A stretch of DNA of 64,000 nt, taken from Variovorax paradoxus NBRC 15149 (GTDB lineage: Bacteria; Pseudomonadota; Gammaproteobacteria; Burkholderiales; Burkholderiaceae_C). The position numbers and the translations under genes were made by a program. Of the stretch, positions 7,444-15,750 are shown in pieces. Numbering within the stretch: position 1 is the stretch's first letter; each line of letters opens with the position of its first letter. The notes under the pieces are model-generated. The model had not been told where the DNA came from. It saw nothing but the letters and a program-made list of their open reading frames with translations, and made no database searches. The stretch lies in NCBI RefSeq assembly GCF_001591365.1, contig NZ_BCUT01000002.1:682001-746000 (forward strand), written 5' to 3'.

Positions 7444-8625
7444 ATGACCTCTTCCCCCGAACCCATCGCCGGCGCAGCCAAAGGCGCGCCGCTCGCCGGC
7501 GTGCGCGTGCTCGACCTGACGCGCCTGCTGCCCGGGCCGCTCGGTGCCATGCACCTGGCCGACCTTGGCGCCGACGTGATCAAGATCGAAGACACCGGCG
7601 CCGGCGATTACGCGAGCCCCAGCGTGCGCGCGCTCGTCAACCGCAACAAGCGCGCGATCCGCATCGACCTGAAGCACGCGCAGGGCGTGGCCACGCTGCT
7701 GCGCCTGTGCCGCGAGGCCGACGTGCTGGTGGAGGGCTTCCGGCCCGGCGTGATGCAGCGGCTGGGCGTCGGCTATGAAGCGGTGGCGGCCGCGAACCCG
7801 CGCATCGTCTACTGCAGCATCAGCGGCTTCGGCCAGACCGGGCCGCTCAGCGGCACGCCGGGGCACGACCTGAACTACGCGGCGCTTGCCGGCGTGGCCG
7901 ACCAGATCGGCAATGCCGCGGGCCCTGCCCTGTCGAACCTGCCCGTGGCCGACCTGTTGGGCGGCACCATGACCGCGGTGGCCGGGATCCTGGCCGCGCT
8001 GTTCGATGCCGCGCGCAGCGGACGCGGGCGGCATGTCGACATCGCGATGGCCGACGGCGTGCTGGCCCATGCGGTGCTGCCGCTGGCCGGCCTGCACCAG
8101 CACGGCGAGGTGCCGCGCATCGGCCACAGCGCGCTGACGGGCGCGCTCGCCTGCTACGGCTACTACCGCACGGCCGACGGCCGGCAGCTGGCGGTCGGTG
8201 CGCTCGAGCCCAAGTTCTGGCACGACCTGTGCCGCCTGCTCGAGCGCCCCGACCTCGCGCCGCTGCACCGCAGCGGCGATGCCGCCACCGAGGAGCGCCT
8301 GCGCGCGGAGCTGGCCGCGATCTTCGGCGCGCGGCCGCTCGCGCACTGGCGCAGCCTGTTCCACGACGGCACGGGCTGCGTGACGCCGGTGCTGCGCATC
8401 GACGAGACGCTGGCGCATCCGCATTTCCGCGCGCGCGGCATGCGCGTTGCGGCCGATGACGCCGCGCCGCCGCAGCTCGGCTGCCCGATCAAGATGACCG
8501 GCTTCGAGCCGTCTGTTCCCCGCGCCGCCCCGCGCGCCGGCGAGCACACCGACGAGATCCTGCGGCAGGCCGGGCTCGATGCATCGGCCGTGGCCGCGCT
8601 GCGGGCCGCCGGCGCCATCGACTGA
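7444..8625 (+). CDS. CaiB/BaiF-type (class III) CoA transferase
   Basis: 393 aa. The class III signature VRVLDLTRLLPGPLGAMHLADLGADVIKIE lies at about 20-50 and the catalytic-Asp loop SGTPGHDLNYAALAG at about 135-150. Members move CoA between acids or racemise 2-methylacyl-CoA. The RLLPGP(L)G and SGFGQTGP variants are those seen in the alpha-methylacyl-CoA racemase side of the family, which would fit catabolism of a methyl-branched acyl chain in the genes downstream. It is preceded by conserved element A and followed after 64 bp by the AraC regulator. The precise substrate cannot be read from sequence. Confidence 0.88.
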   Translation: MTSSPEPIAGAAKGAPLAGVRVLDLTRLLPGPLGAMHLADLGADVIKIEDTGAGDYASPSVRALVNRNKRAIRIDLKHAQGVATLLRLCREADVLVEGFRPGVMQRLGVGYEAVAAANPRIVYCSISGFGQTGPLSGTPGHDLNYAALAGVADQIGNAAGPALSNLPVADLLGGTMTAVAGILAALFDAARSGRGRHVDIAMADGVLAHAVLPLAGLHQHGEVPRIGHSALTGALACYGYYRTADGRQLAVGALEPKFWHDLCRLLERPDLAPLHRSGDAATEERLRAELAAIFGARPLAHWRSLFHDGTGCVTPVLRIDETLAHPHFRARGMRVAADDAAPPQLGCPIKMTGFEPSVPRAAPRAGEHTDEILRQAGLDASAVAALRAAGAID

Positions 8626-8689
8626 GGCACTGCCTCCCGGGGCGCTGCCTACAATCCCACCGGCCGAGTTGCAGCAGCGGCCGCCACCG

Positions 8690-9703
8690 ATGACGCTCAC
8701 CCACCACACCGTTGCCATCCAGCAGGTGCACAGCATCCTGATGGGCGCGCGCCACCGCGGCATCGATGCGGCGCGCGTGCTGGTCCGCGCGGGCATCGCG
8801 CCGTCGCTGCTGGAATCGCCGCTCGCGCGCATCTCGCAGCGCCAGTACGCGCTGCTGATCCGCGCGCTGCGTCGCGAACTGCGCGACGAGATCTGGGGCC
8901 TCCTGAGCTGCCCGCTGCCGCCCGGCAGCTTCGGCCAGTGCATGCGCCAGCTGGTGCGCTGCGCCACGCTGGGCGAGGCCCTGCGCGAAGGCTTCGCTTC
9001 CTACCACCTGCTGCTGCACGACTTCGTGCCGCGCCTTACGGTGCAGGGCAGCAGCGCGCATGTGCAGTTCGTGCTGCGGCGCGCCTCCGATGCGCGGCTC
9101 GACTATGCGGTGAAGGCCTTCATGCTGTTTGCCTTCAATGCCTCCTCCTGGCTGGTGGCGCGCCGCATTCCGCTGCTCGAGGTCGACTACACGGCCGAGC
9201 AGACCAACACCGAGACCTCGCGCGTCTACCAGGTGCCGATCCGCTACGGCCAGGCGCATGTGGGCATGTCGTTCGAGGCGCGCTGGCTCGACCTGCCGGT
9301 GGTGCAGTCGCCGCAGAGCCTGCGCGAATTCCTCGCGGGTTCGCCGGCCAACCTGATCGTGAAGTACCGCGACACCAGCAGCCTCACAGAGCGCATCCGC
9401 CGGTTGCTGCGCAAGGGCCTGGGCAGCGAGCTGCCGTCGCTGGAAGAAGTGGGCGAGGCGCTCGCGGTGACGCCGCAGACGCTGCGCCGTCGCCTGCGCG
9501 ACGAAGGCCGCGGCTTCCAGCAGATCAAGGACGAGCTGCGGCGCGACGCCGCCATCGACTACCTGCTGCACACGCCGCTGCCGCTGCTGGACATCGCCAA
9601 CCGCGTGGGCTTCTCGGAAGCCAGCACCTTCCACCGCGCCTTCAAGCAGTGGACCGGCGTGGCGCCCGGCGAGTACCGGCTGACGCACGGCCCGGAACGC
9701 TGA
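8690..9703 (+). CDS. AraC-family regulator with arabinose-binding-type N-terminal domain
   Basis: 337 aa. Residues 1-210 match the ligand domain found in OruR/ArgR-like and lipid-catabolism AraC proteins (SILMGARHRGIDAARVLVRAG, SPLARISQRQYALLIRAL). The C-terminal 90 residues hold two HTHs (LPSLEEVGEALAVTPQTLRR and LLDIANRVGFSEASTFHRAF) and the closing GVAPGEYR. The start at 8690 is where family similarity begins. It lies inside the acyl-CoA catabolic cluster, between the CoA transferase and an acyl-CoA ligase, and is the best candidate to act at the three conserved elements at 7376, 9708 and 14021. Confidence 0.9.
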   Translation: MTLTHHTVAIQQVHSILMGARHRGIDAARVLVRAGIAPSLLESPLARISQRQYALLIRALRRELRDEIWGLLSCPLPPGSFGQCMRQLVRCATLGEALREGFASYHLLLHDFVPRLTVQGSSAHVQFVLRRASDARLDYAVKAFMLFAFNASSWLVARRIPLLEVDYTAEQTNTETSRVYQVPIRYGQAHVGMSFEARWLDLPVVQSPQSLREFLAGSPANLIVKYRDTSSLTERIRRLLRKGLGSELPSLEEVGEALAVTPQTLRRRLRDEGRGFQQIKDELRRDAAIDYLLHTPLPLLDIANRVGFSEASTFHRAFKQWTGVAPGEYRLTHGPER

Positions 9704-9707
9704 GCGG

Positions 9708-9762
9708 TTTCGCCAAGCCCTTTGGCGCTTCCCGCCATGGGTGCGGTGCGCGGTGCGGCCTA
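9708..9762 (+). promoter_or_regulatory. conserved promoter-like element, copy B (before the first acyl-CoA ligase)
   Basis: TTTCGCCAAGCC starts at 9708, CCGCCATGG at 9732-9740 and CCTAAGCTGTGC at 9759. The spacing from the first TTT to CCTA is 51 nt, identical to copy A. The first part also folds as a short hairpin (CGCCAA-gccc-TTTGGCG) right after the AraC stop, so it may double as a weak terminator. Confidence 0.5.
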
Positions 9763-9801
9763 AGCTGTGCCGCATCTTCGTTACCCGTCGGTGGCTCCAT
9801 C

Positions 9802-11304
9802 GTGTACCTGACCCAAGGCCTGCATCGCGCGCTCCAACGCAACCCCGGCATGGCGGCGCTCACCCACGTGGGCGACGCCGGCGTGCGCCGCCAGACGCAT
9901 GCGCAGATGGCGGACGGCATCGCGCGCCAGGCGGCCGCGCTGGCCCGGCGCGGCATTGCGCGCGGCGACCGCGTGGCGCTGCTCGCGCCCAACAGCGACC
10001 AGCTGGTGCGGGCCATCCTCGCGTGCTGGTGGCTCGGCGCCGTCGCCTGTCCCTTGAACATCCGCTGGAGCACGCCGGAGCTCGCGCATGCGCTGCAGGA
10101 CAGCCAAGCCTCCTTGCTGCTCGTGCACGAAAGCCTGCGGGCGCTGGCGCCGGCCGATGCACCCGCACTTGTGCAGCTGGATGCGCTCGAAAACGAAGGC
10201 GCGGCGCTGGAACCGCTGCCCGACACGCGCACCGGCGGAGACGCGCTCGCCGCCATCCTCTACACCGGCGGCACCACCGGCCGCTCCAAGGGTGTGATGC
10301 TGAGCCACGCCAATTTCTGGACCGCATCGATGACGCGCGGCGCCGAACTCAACAACGCGCCCGATTCCGTCTCGCTGCTGGTGGCGCCGCTGTTCCACGT
10401 CGCCGGGCTCGGCCGCCTGGTGGGCCAGTTGATCGTCGGCGGCGGCTGCGTGACGATGGCGCAGTTCCGGCCCGCCGCGGTCATCGACGCGATCGAGGAG
10501 CACCGCATCGGCGACATCGTCGTGGTGCCGAGCATGCTGCAATCGCTGCTCGACGACCCGGCGTTCACGCCCGATCGCGTGCGCAGCCTCACGCGCATCG
10601 CCTTCGGTGCGGCGCCGATGCCGCCCGACCTGCTCGACCGCGCGCTGGAAGCCTGGCCGCATGCCGAGTTCTTCCAGGCCTACGGCCTCACCGAAACCGC
10701 GGGCGCCGTGTGCATCAACCTGCCATCGAACCACCGACCCGAGGCGCGCGCGCTCGGCCGGCTGAACTCGGTCGGCCGCGCCGGCCTGGGCGCCGAGATC
10801 ATCATTGCGGACGAGAGCGGCCGCGAACTGCCGCGCGGTGAAGTCGGCGAAGTGCTGGCGCGCGGGCCGATGGTGATGCAGGGCTACTGGCGCAACCCCG
10901 AGGCCACGGCCGCCGCGCTGCGGGACGGCTGGCTGCGCACCGGCGATGCGGGCCGCATGCTGCCCGACGGCCACCTGTTCATCGTCGACCGCCTCAAGGA
11001 CATGATCATCAGCGGCGGCGAGAACGTCTACTGCGCCGAGGTGGAGGCCGCGCTGCGCAGCCATCCGCAGGTGCGGCAGGCGGCGGTCATCGGCGTGCCC
11101 GATGCGCGCTGGGGCGAGGCGGTGCATGCGGCGGTCGTGCTGGCCGACGATGCGCGCGCCGATGCCGATGAACTGCGCGCCTGGTGCCGCGAGCGCCTGG
11201 CCGGCTACAAGTGTCCGCGGGGCATCAGCTTCCTGCGCGAGCTGCCGCTGTCGGCCGCGGGCAAGGTGCTGAAGAACGTGCTGCGCGAGCGGCTGCAGGC
11301 GTGA
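9802..11304 (+). CDS. acyl-CoA ligase (AMP-dependent synthetase)
   Basis: 500 aa. The P-loop ILYTGGTTGRSKGVML (about 150-165), the A5 motif QAYGLTETAG, the A7 motif LRTGDAGRMLPDGHLF, the A8 hinge DRLKDMIISGGENVYCAEVE and the A10 Lys in LSAAGKVLKN are all intact, so it should activate a carboxylic acid to its CoA thioester with ATP. The start is a GTG at 9802 (GTG TAC CTG ACC); no ATG exists nearby in frame, and the much longer open frame upstream overlaps the AraC gene. Its TGA shares one base with the ATG of the next gene (TGATG). Confidence 0.9.
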   Translation: MYLTQGLHRALQRNPGMAALTHVGDAGVRRQTHAQMADGIARQAAALARRGIARGDRVALLAPNSDQLVRAILACWWLGAVACPLNIRWSTPELAHALQDSQASLLLVHESLRALAPADAPALVQLDALENEGAALEPLPDTRTGGDALAAILYTGGTTGRSKGVMLSHANFWTASMTRGAELNNAPDSVSLLVAPLFHVAGLGRLVGQLIVGGGCVTMAQFRPAAVIDAIEEHRIGDIVVVPSMLQSLLDDPAFTPDRVRSLTRIAFGAAPMPPDLLDRALEAWPHAEFFQAYGLTETAGAVCINLPSNHRPEARALGRLNSVGRAGLGAEIIIADESGRELPRGEVGEVLARGPMVMQGYWRNPEATAAALRDGWLRTGDAGRMLPDGHLFIVDRLKDMIISGGENVYCAEVEAALRSHPQVRQAAVIGVPDARWGEAVHAAVVLADDARADADELRAWCRERLAGYKCPRGISFLRELPLSAAGKVLKNVLRERLQA

Positions 11305-11723
11305 TGCAACCCGTCACCGGTGCGGACCCCCGCCACCTGTTCGGCCAGGTGCCGTTCATGCGGCTGCTGGAGGCGCGCCGCGAGTTCTCCGAAGGCGGCC
11401 GCGCACGCCTCGTCATCGATGCGCGGCCCGAGCTCGGCAATGTCATCGGCGCCGTGCACGGCGGCGTGCTGGTCACGCTGCTCGACGTGGCGATGGCGAG
11501 CGCGGCGGTGTCGCTGTTCGGCTTTGCGCGCACCGCCGTCACGCTCAACCTCAACACCAGCTTCCACGCGCCGGGCCGCGGCCGCCTCACGGCCGACGGC
11601 GAAGTGGTGCAGCACGACGCCAGTGTGGCCTGGTGCCGCGCCACGGTCAGCGACGAGGCCGGCTGCGTGGTCGCGCAAGCGCAGGGGTCCTTCCGCTACC
11701 TGCCGCTGCCGCAGGCCGCCTGA
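11304..11723 (+). CDS. PaaI-family hotdog thioesterase (first copy)
   Basis: 139 aa hotdog-fold protein. The helix entry VIGAVHGGVLVTLLDVAMASAA carries the HGG and catalytic-acid (Asp) pattern of PaaI thioesterases, which hydrolyse acyl- or aroyl-CoA and rescue trapped CoA. It begins on the last base of the acyl-CoA ligase stop (TGATG), so it is coupled to it. It could relieve CoA sequestration in this pathway. A second PaaI homologue lies at 13583 in the same operon; the two differ clearly and are not a recent duplication. Confidence 0.85.
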   Translation: MQPVTGADPRHLFGQVPFMRLLEARREFSEGGRARLVIDARPELGNVIGAVHGGVLVTLLDVAMASAAVSLFGFARTAVTLNLNTSFHAPGRGRLTADGEVVQHDASVAWCRATVSDEAGCVVAQAQGSFRYLPLPQAA

Positions 11724-11769
11724 GCCGCATGCGCCGCTGCCAATTTCAGCCCACAGGAGACACGACACC

Positions 11770-12750
11770 ATGAACCGCAGCTTCCGCCCGTTCAGCCGGC
11801 GCGCCGCGCTGGGCGCACTGATCGCGCTCGGCGCCGGCGCGGCCGCCCCGGCCTTCGCCGCCGACCCGTATCCGAGCAAGCCGATCCTGCTCGTGCTGCC
11901 GTTTCCGCCGGGCGGCTCCTTCGACCCGATCTTCCGCACGCTGGCCGAGGCCGCCTCCAGGGACCTGGGCCAGCCCATCGTGCTGATGCACAAGCCGGGC
12001 GCCGGTGGCGTCACCGGCACCGCATCGCTGGCGACCATGAACGAAGCCGACGGCTACACCATCGCGGTCATGCACAACTCGGTGATCCGCGCGCCGCTGG
12101 TGCAGAAGGTGAGCTGGGATCCGCTCAAGGACTTCAGCTACCTGATCGGGCTGGCCGGCCTCGCCACCGGCATCGTGGTGGCCGCCGATGCGCCCTGGAA
12201 GACGCTGCCCGAGCTGCTGGCCGACGCCAGGAAGCGCCCCGGCGCGGTCAGCTGGGGCAACGTCGGCGCGATCAGCATCAACCGCATTTACGCCGAGCGG
12301 CTTGCCAAACAGGTGGGCACCTCCTTCAACCTGGTGCCCTACAAGGGCGGCAGCGAGGCCTTCCAGGCGGTGATCGGCCGCCATCTCGACGTCTACGGCG
12401 ATCCCGGCTTCGGACCCCAGGTGCAGGGCGGCAAGGTGCGCCTGCTCGCCACCTTCACCGCCGAGCGCCTGAAGCGCTACGACGCGCCGACCGTCAAGGA
12501 GCTGGGCCACGACATGGTGATCGAGTCGCCGGTGGGCCTGGTGGCGCCGAAGAACCTCGATCCGAAGATTGCCGCCAGGCTGCACACGGCCTTCAGCAAG
12601 GCCGCGGCGGATCCGGCCTACCTCCAGCAGCTGGAGCTGTTCGACATGCAGCCCAAGCTGATGACCGGCGAGGGCTATGCCGGCTACGCCCGTGCGCAGT
12701 TCGAGCGCGAACGCAAGATGCTGGCCGAGATCGGCTTCAAGCCGGAGTGA
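11770..12750 (+). CDS. Bug/TctC-family periplasmic substrate-binding protein (first copy)
   Basis: 326 aa. A twin-arginine-like signal peptide (FSRRAALGALIALGAGAA ... PAFA-ADP) is followed by the TctC fold: YPSKPILLVLPFPPGGSFDP, then KPGAGGVTGT and DGYTIAVMHNS. Bug proteins bind carboxylates in the periplasm, either for a tripartite tricarboxylate transporter or for a sensor. No TctA or TctB membrane gene is in the window, so the partner is unknown. It lies in the acyl-CoA operon with a GGAG-type ribosome site (caGGAGacacgacaccATG), and its stop overlaps the next gene by GTGA. Confidence 0.92.
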   Translation: MNRSFRPFSRRAALGALIALGAGAAAPAFAADPYPSKPILLVLPFPPGGSFDPIFRTLAEAASRDLGQPIVLMHKPGAGGVTGTASLATMNEADGYTIAVMHNSVIRAPLVQKVSWDPLKDFSYLIGLAGLATGIVVAADAPWKTLPELLADARKRPGAVSWGNVGAISINRIYAERLAKQVGTSFNLVPYKGGSEAFQAVIGRHLDVYGDPGFGPQVQGGKVRLLATFTAERLKRYDAPTVKELGHDMVIESPVGLVAPKNLDPKIAARLHTAFSKAAADPAYLQQLELFDMQPKLMTGEGYAGYARAQFERERKMLAEIGFKPE

Positions 12751-13586
12751 ACGCAGCGATGAACCCCATGGACTTTTCCGCCTTCGATTTCTCGGGCCGC
12801 CACGTGGCCGTGGCCGGCGGCTCCAGCGGCATCAACTTCGGCATCGCACAGGCTTTTGCGCGCGCCGGTGCGCGCCTCACGGTGCTCAGCCGCTCGGCCG
12901 ACAAGGTGGCCGCGGCGGCGCGGCAGCTCGAGGCGCTCGGCACGCAGGCACTGGGCATTGCGGCCGACGTGCGCCAGCCAGAGGCACTGGAACGCGCCTT
13001 CGCGCAGGGCGCCGAGCGCTTCGGCCCCATCGACGTGCTGGTCTCGGGCGCCGCGGGCAACTTTCTTGCGAGCGCGCTCGACATGTCGCCCAATGCCTTC
13101 AAGACGGTGGTCGACATCGACCTGCTGGGCAGCTTCAACGTCGCGCGGCTCGCGCATGCGCACCTGCGCCGGCCCGGCGCCTGCGTGATCCAGATCTCGG
13201 CCGGCCAGGCCTTCACGCCCACGCCCTTCCAGGCCCACGTGTGCGCGGCCAAGGCGGGTGTCGACATGCTGACGCAGGTGCTCGCGCTCGAGTGGGGCCC
13301 GCAGGGCATCCGCATCAACTCCATCGTGCCCGGGCCGATCGCCGACACCGAGGGCCTGAAGCGGCTCGCGCCCACCGAAGGCACCCTGGCCGCGATGGCC
13401 GATCGCGTGCCGCTCAAGCGGCTGGGCCGCATCGAGGACATCAGCCGCATGGCGATGATGCTCGCGAGCGACTGGGGCTCCTACATCACGGGCGCCGTCA
13501 TTCCCGTGGACGGCGGCCTTGCGCTGACCGGGCCGCGCGACTTCACGGCGGCAGCTGCCGCGTCGAAGCGGGGGTCCGCGCCATGA
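12747..13586 (+). CDS. SDR oxidoreductase of the 2,4-dienoyl-CoA reductase (DECR2-like) type
   Basis: 279 aa. The cofactor loop is GGSSGINFGIA near residue 26, NADP-type. Instead of the standard YxxxK, the active region reads FQAHVCAAKAGVDMLTQVLA, which follows the pattern of peroxisomal 2,4-dienoyl-CoA reductase (QVHAGSAKAAVD), and downstream EWGPQGIRINSIVPGPIADTEG also mirrors that enzyme. It would reduce a 2,4-dienoyl-CoA with NADPH, needed for unsaturated chains. The start may be GTG at 12747 (GTGA overlap with the Bug stop) or ATG at 12759. Its own end overlaps the next ATG by 4 nt. Confidence 0.82.
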   Translation: MNAAMNPMDFSAFDFSGRHVAVAGGSSGINFGIAQAFARAGARLTVLSRSADKVAAAARQLEALGTQALGIAADVRQPEALERAFAQGAERFGPIDVLVSGAAGNFLASALDMSPNAFKTVVDIDLLGSFNVARLAHAHLRRPGACVIQISAGQAFTPTPFQAHVCAAKAGVDMLTQVLALEWGPQGIRINSIVPGPIADTEGLKRLAPTEGTLAAMADRVPLKRLGRIEDISRMAMMLASDWGSYITGAVIPVDGGLALTGPRDFTAAAAASKRGSAP

Positions 13587-14017
13587 GCCTGCACCTTGCG
13601 AGCGCGCCGCAGGAAGGCGACGGCCGGCCGCGCAGCGGACCGCAGCGCCATGTGCCCTTTTCCGAGCACCTCGGGCTCAGGCTCGAGCATGCGGAAGGCG
13701 GCGAATCGCGGGTGTCGGTGGTGCTGCGCCCCGAACTGCTGAACAACCACGCGAGCGGCCACGGCGGCGTGCTGATGACCCTGCTCGACAGCGCCATGGC
13801 GCATGCCGCGCTCTCGCGCGTCGGCTATGCACGCGAGGTCGTCACGGTCGACATGCACATCGCCTTCATGCGGCCCGCGGGCGGGCTGCTGCAGGCGCAA
13901 GGGCGCGCCACGGGCGGCGGGCGTTCGGTGTGCTTTTGCGAGGCCACCGTCACCGATGCCAGCGGCGAGGTGGCGGCGCGTGCGATGGGTACCTTCCGCT
14001 ACCGCGACCCGGCTTGA
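13583..14017 (+). CDS. PaaI-family hotdog thioesterase (second copy)
   Basis: 144 aa. The hotdog helix LNNHASGHGGVLMTLLDSAM has the N/HGG/Asp arrangement of PaaI thioesterases, and the C-terminus ARAMGTFRYRDP is typical. It starts in an ATGA overlap with the dienoyl-CoA reductase and ends this transcription segment: the 99-bp gap after it contains conserved element C and a good SD before the thiolase. Confidence 0.85.
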   Translation: MSLHLASAPQEGDGRPRSGPQRHVPFSEHLGLRLEHAEGGESRVSVVLRPELLNNHASGHGGVLMTLLDSAMAHAALSRVGYAREVVTVDMHIAFMRPAGGLLQAQGRATGGGRSVCFCEATVTDASGEVAARAMGTFRYRDPA

Positions 14018-14020
14018 GCG

Positions 14021-14075
14021 TTTCGGCCAATCGTTTTGGGCCGATCCGCGATTGTTGAAGCCTGCGCAGCGGCGG
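14021..14075 (+). promoter_or_regulatory. conserved promoter-like element, copy C (before the SCP-x thiolase)
   Basis: TTTCGGCCAATCG starts at 14021 (one extra G compared with copies A and B). CCGCGATTG lies at 14046-14054, in the same register as CCGCCATTG of copy A after allowing for the extra base. The downstream CCTA is less well kept (GCGGAGACTT at 14072-14081). It starts a new segment of the cluster. Confidence 0.42.
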
Positions 14076-14116
14076 AGACTTCATCCATCGTCACCGCGTC
14101 TCATCCAGGAGTTTCC

Positions 14117-15310
14117 ATGACACGTATGCAGCGCCCCGTCCATGTGGTCGGCGTGGGCATGATCCCCTTCACCAAGCCCGGCGCCAGCGACCCCTACACC
14201 GTGATGGGTGCGCGCGCCGCCAGGCTCGCGCTCGACGATGCCGGCGTCGACTACGCGCTGGTGCAGCAGGCCTATGTCGGCTATGTCTACGGCGACTCCA
14301 CCGCGGGGCAGGCCGCCATCTACGGTGTCGGCCTGAGCGGCATTCCGGTCTTCAACCTCAACAACAACTGCTCCACCGGCTCCAGCGCGCTGTTCCTCGC
14401 GCGCCAGGCGGTCGAGAGCGGCATGGTCGAATGCGCGATCGCGCTCGGCTTCGAGCAGATGCAGCCCGGCGCGCTCAAGGGCGCCTACGACGACCGGCCT
14501 TCGCCGATGGCGCGCTTCGCCGATGTCATGGCCGAGAAGCAGGGCTACGTGCCCGAAGCGCCGCGCGCCGCGCAGTTCTTCGGCGGTGCCGGCCGCGACT
14601 ACATCGCTCAGCACGGCATCCGCCGCGATACCTTCGGCCGCATCTCGGTGAAGGCGCGCCAGCATGCCGCGCGCAACCCGCTCGCGGTGTTCCGCCAGAC
14701 GCTCACGCTCGACGAGGTGATGGCCTCGCCGCTGGTGTTCGATCCGCTCACGCGCTTCCAGTGCTGCCCGCCCACCTGCGGCGCGGCCGCGGCCATCGTC
14801 TGCTCGGCCGAGTTCGCAGAGAAGCACGGACTCGACATGCGCGTGGTGATCGCCGCGCAGGCCATGACCACCGACACGCCCTCCACCTTCGAGAGCAAGG
14901 ACATGCGCAAGCTGGTCGGCTACGACATGACCGCCGCCGCGGCCCGCCAGGTGTACGAGGACGCCGGCATCGGCCCCGAGGAGCTCGACGTGGTGGAGCT
15001 GCACGACTGCTTCACCGCCAACGAGCTCATCACCTACGAGGCGCTGGGCCTCACGCCCGAGGGCACGGCCGAGCGCTTCATCGTCGAGGGCGACAACACC
15101 TACGGCGGGCGCGTGGTAACCAATCCTTCGGGCGGCCTGCTGTCCAAGGGCCATCCGCTCGGCGCCACCGGCCTTGCGCAGTGCGCGGAGCTGGTGTGGC
15201 AATTGCGCGGCCGGGCCGAGCAGCGCCAGGTCGAAGGCGCGCGCCTCGCGCTGCAGCACAACCTGGGCCTGGGCGGCGCCTGCGTGGTCACGCTCTATCA
15301 ATCCAGATGA
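14117..15310 (+). CDS. SCP-x-type thiolase / lipid-transfer protein
   Basis: 397 aa, typical length. The nucleophile Cys85 is in FNLNNNCSTGSSALF, the His of the second motif is in SKGHPLGATGLAQ, and the C-terminal Cys is in LGLGGACVVTL, so all thiolase residues are present. These enzymes cleave 3-oxoacyl-CoA, often methyl-branched or sterol-derived chains, to release acetyl- or propionyl-CoA. The ATG at 14117 is preceded by CCAGGAG. An ATGA overlap joins it to the MaoC-type gene that follows. It is the Cys-bearing counterpart of the Cys-less homologue at 21082. Confidence 0.9.
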   Translation: MTRMQRPVHVVGVGMIPFTKPGASDPYTVMGARAARLALDDAGVDYALVQQAYVGYVYGDSTAGQAAIYGVGLSGIPVFNLNNNCSTGSSALFLARQAVESGMVECAIALGFEQMQPGALKGAYDDRPSPMARFADVMAEKQGYVPEAPRAAQFFGGAGRDYIAQHGIRRDTFGRISVKARQHAARNPLAVFRQTLTLDEVMASPLVFDPLTRFQCCPPTCGAAAAIVCSAEFAEKHGLDMRVVIAAQAMTTDTPSTFESKDMRKLVGYDMTAAAARQVYEDAGIGPEELDVVELHDCFTANELITYEALGLTPEGTAERFIVEGDNTYGGRVVTNPSGGLLSKGHPLGATGLAQCAELVWQLRGRAEQRQVEGARLALQHNLGLGGACVVTLYQSR

Positions 15311-15750
15311 TCGACCGCCGCCACATCGGCCACCAGCTCCCGCCCTTCCAGGTGGAAGTGGAAAAAGGCCGCCTGCGCTTCTTCGCCAAGGCCACGGGCC
15401 AGACCGATCCCGTCTACATCGACGAGGCCGTCGCGCACGATGCGGGGTATCCGGGCCTGCCGGTGCCGCCCACCTTTCTCTTCTGCCTGGAGATGGAGGC
15501 GCCCAACCCGGCCGCCATCCGCGAGCTGCTGGGCATGGACTACCGCAGCCTGCTGCACGGCGAGCAGGGCTTCAGCTACCACGCGATGGCCTACGCGGGC
15601 GACACGCTCACCTTCCGCCAGCGCATCGAGGACATCTACGACAAGAAGAACGGCGCGCTCGAATTCGTCGTGCGCAAGACCGCCGTCAGCAACCAGCGCG
15701 ATGAGCTCGTGGCCGAGCTGCGCTGCGTGACCGTCGTCCGCAACTCATGA
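15307..15750 (+). CDS. MaoC-like FAS1-type dehydratase subunit (ChsH2 N-domain-like)
   Basis: 147 aa single hotdog domain. GRLRFFAKATGQTDPVYIDEAVAH and PGLPVPPTFLFCLEM match the N-terminal-type MaoC domain (FAS1-like dehydratase), which normally pairs with a second hotdog that supplies the catalytic Asp/His. That partner is the gene immediately downstream, joined by an ATGA overlap. Together they would hydrate an enoyl-CoA to a 3-hydroxyacyl-CoA. In mycobacterial ChsH2 this domain is fused to a DUF35 domain; here DUF35 is a separate gene at 20696. Confidence 0.85.
   Translation: MIDRRHIGHQLPPFQVEVEKGRLRFFAKATGQTDPVYIDEAVAHDAGYPGLPVPPTFLFCLEMEAPNPAAIRELLGMDYRSLLHGEQGFSYHAMAYAGDTLTFRQRIEDIYDKKNGALEFVVRKTAVSNQRDELVAELRCVTVVRNS

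Noticed and set aside
7312..8967. Long minus-strand extension of the small membrane protein frame
   Set aside because: It lies antisense to the CoA transferase and AraC genes; coding similarity and a Shine-Dalgarno sequence start only at 7311.
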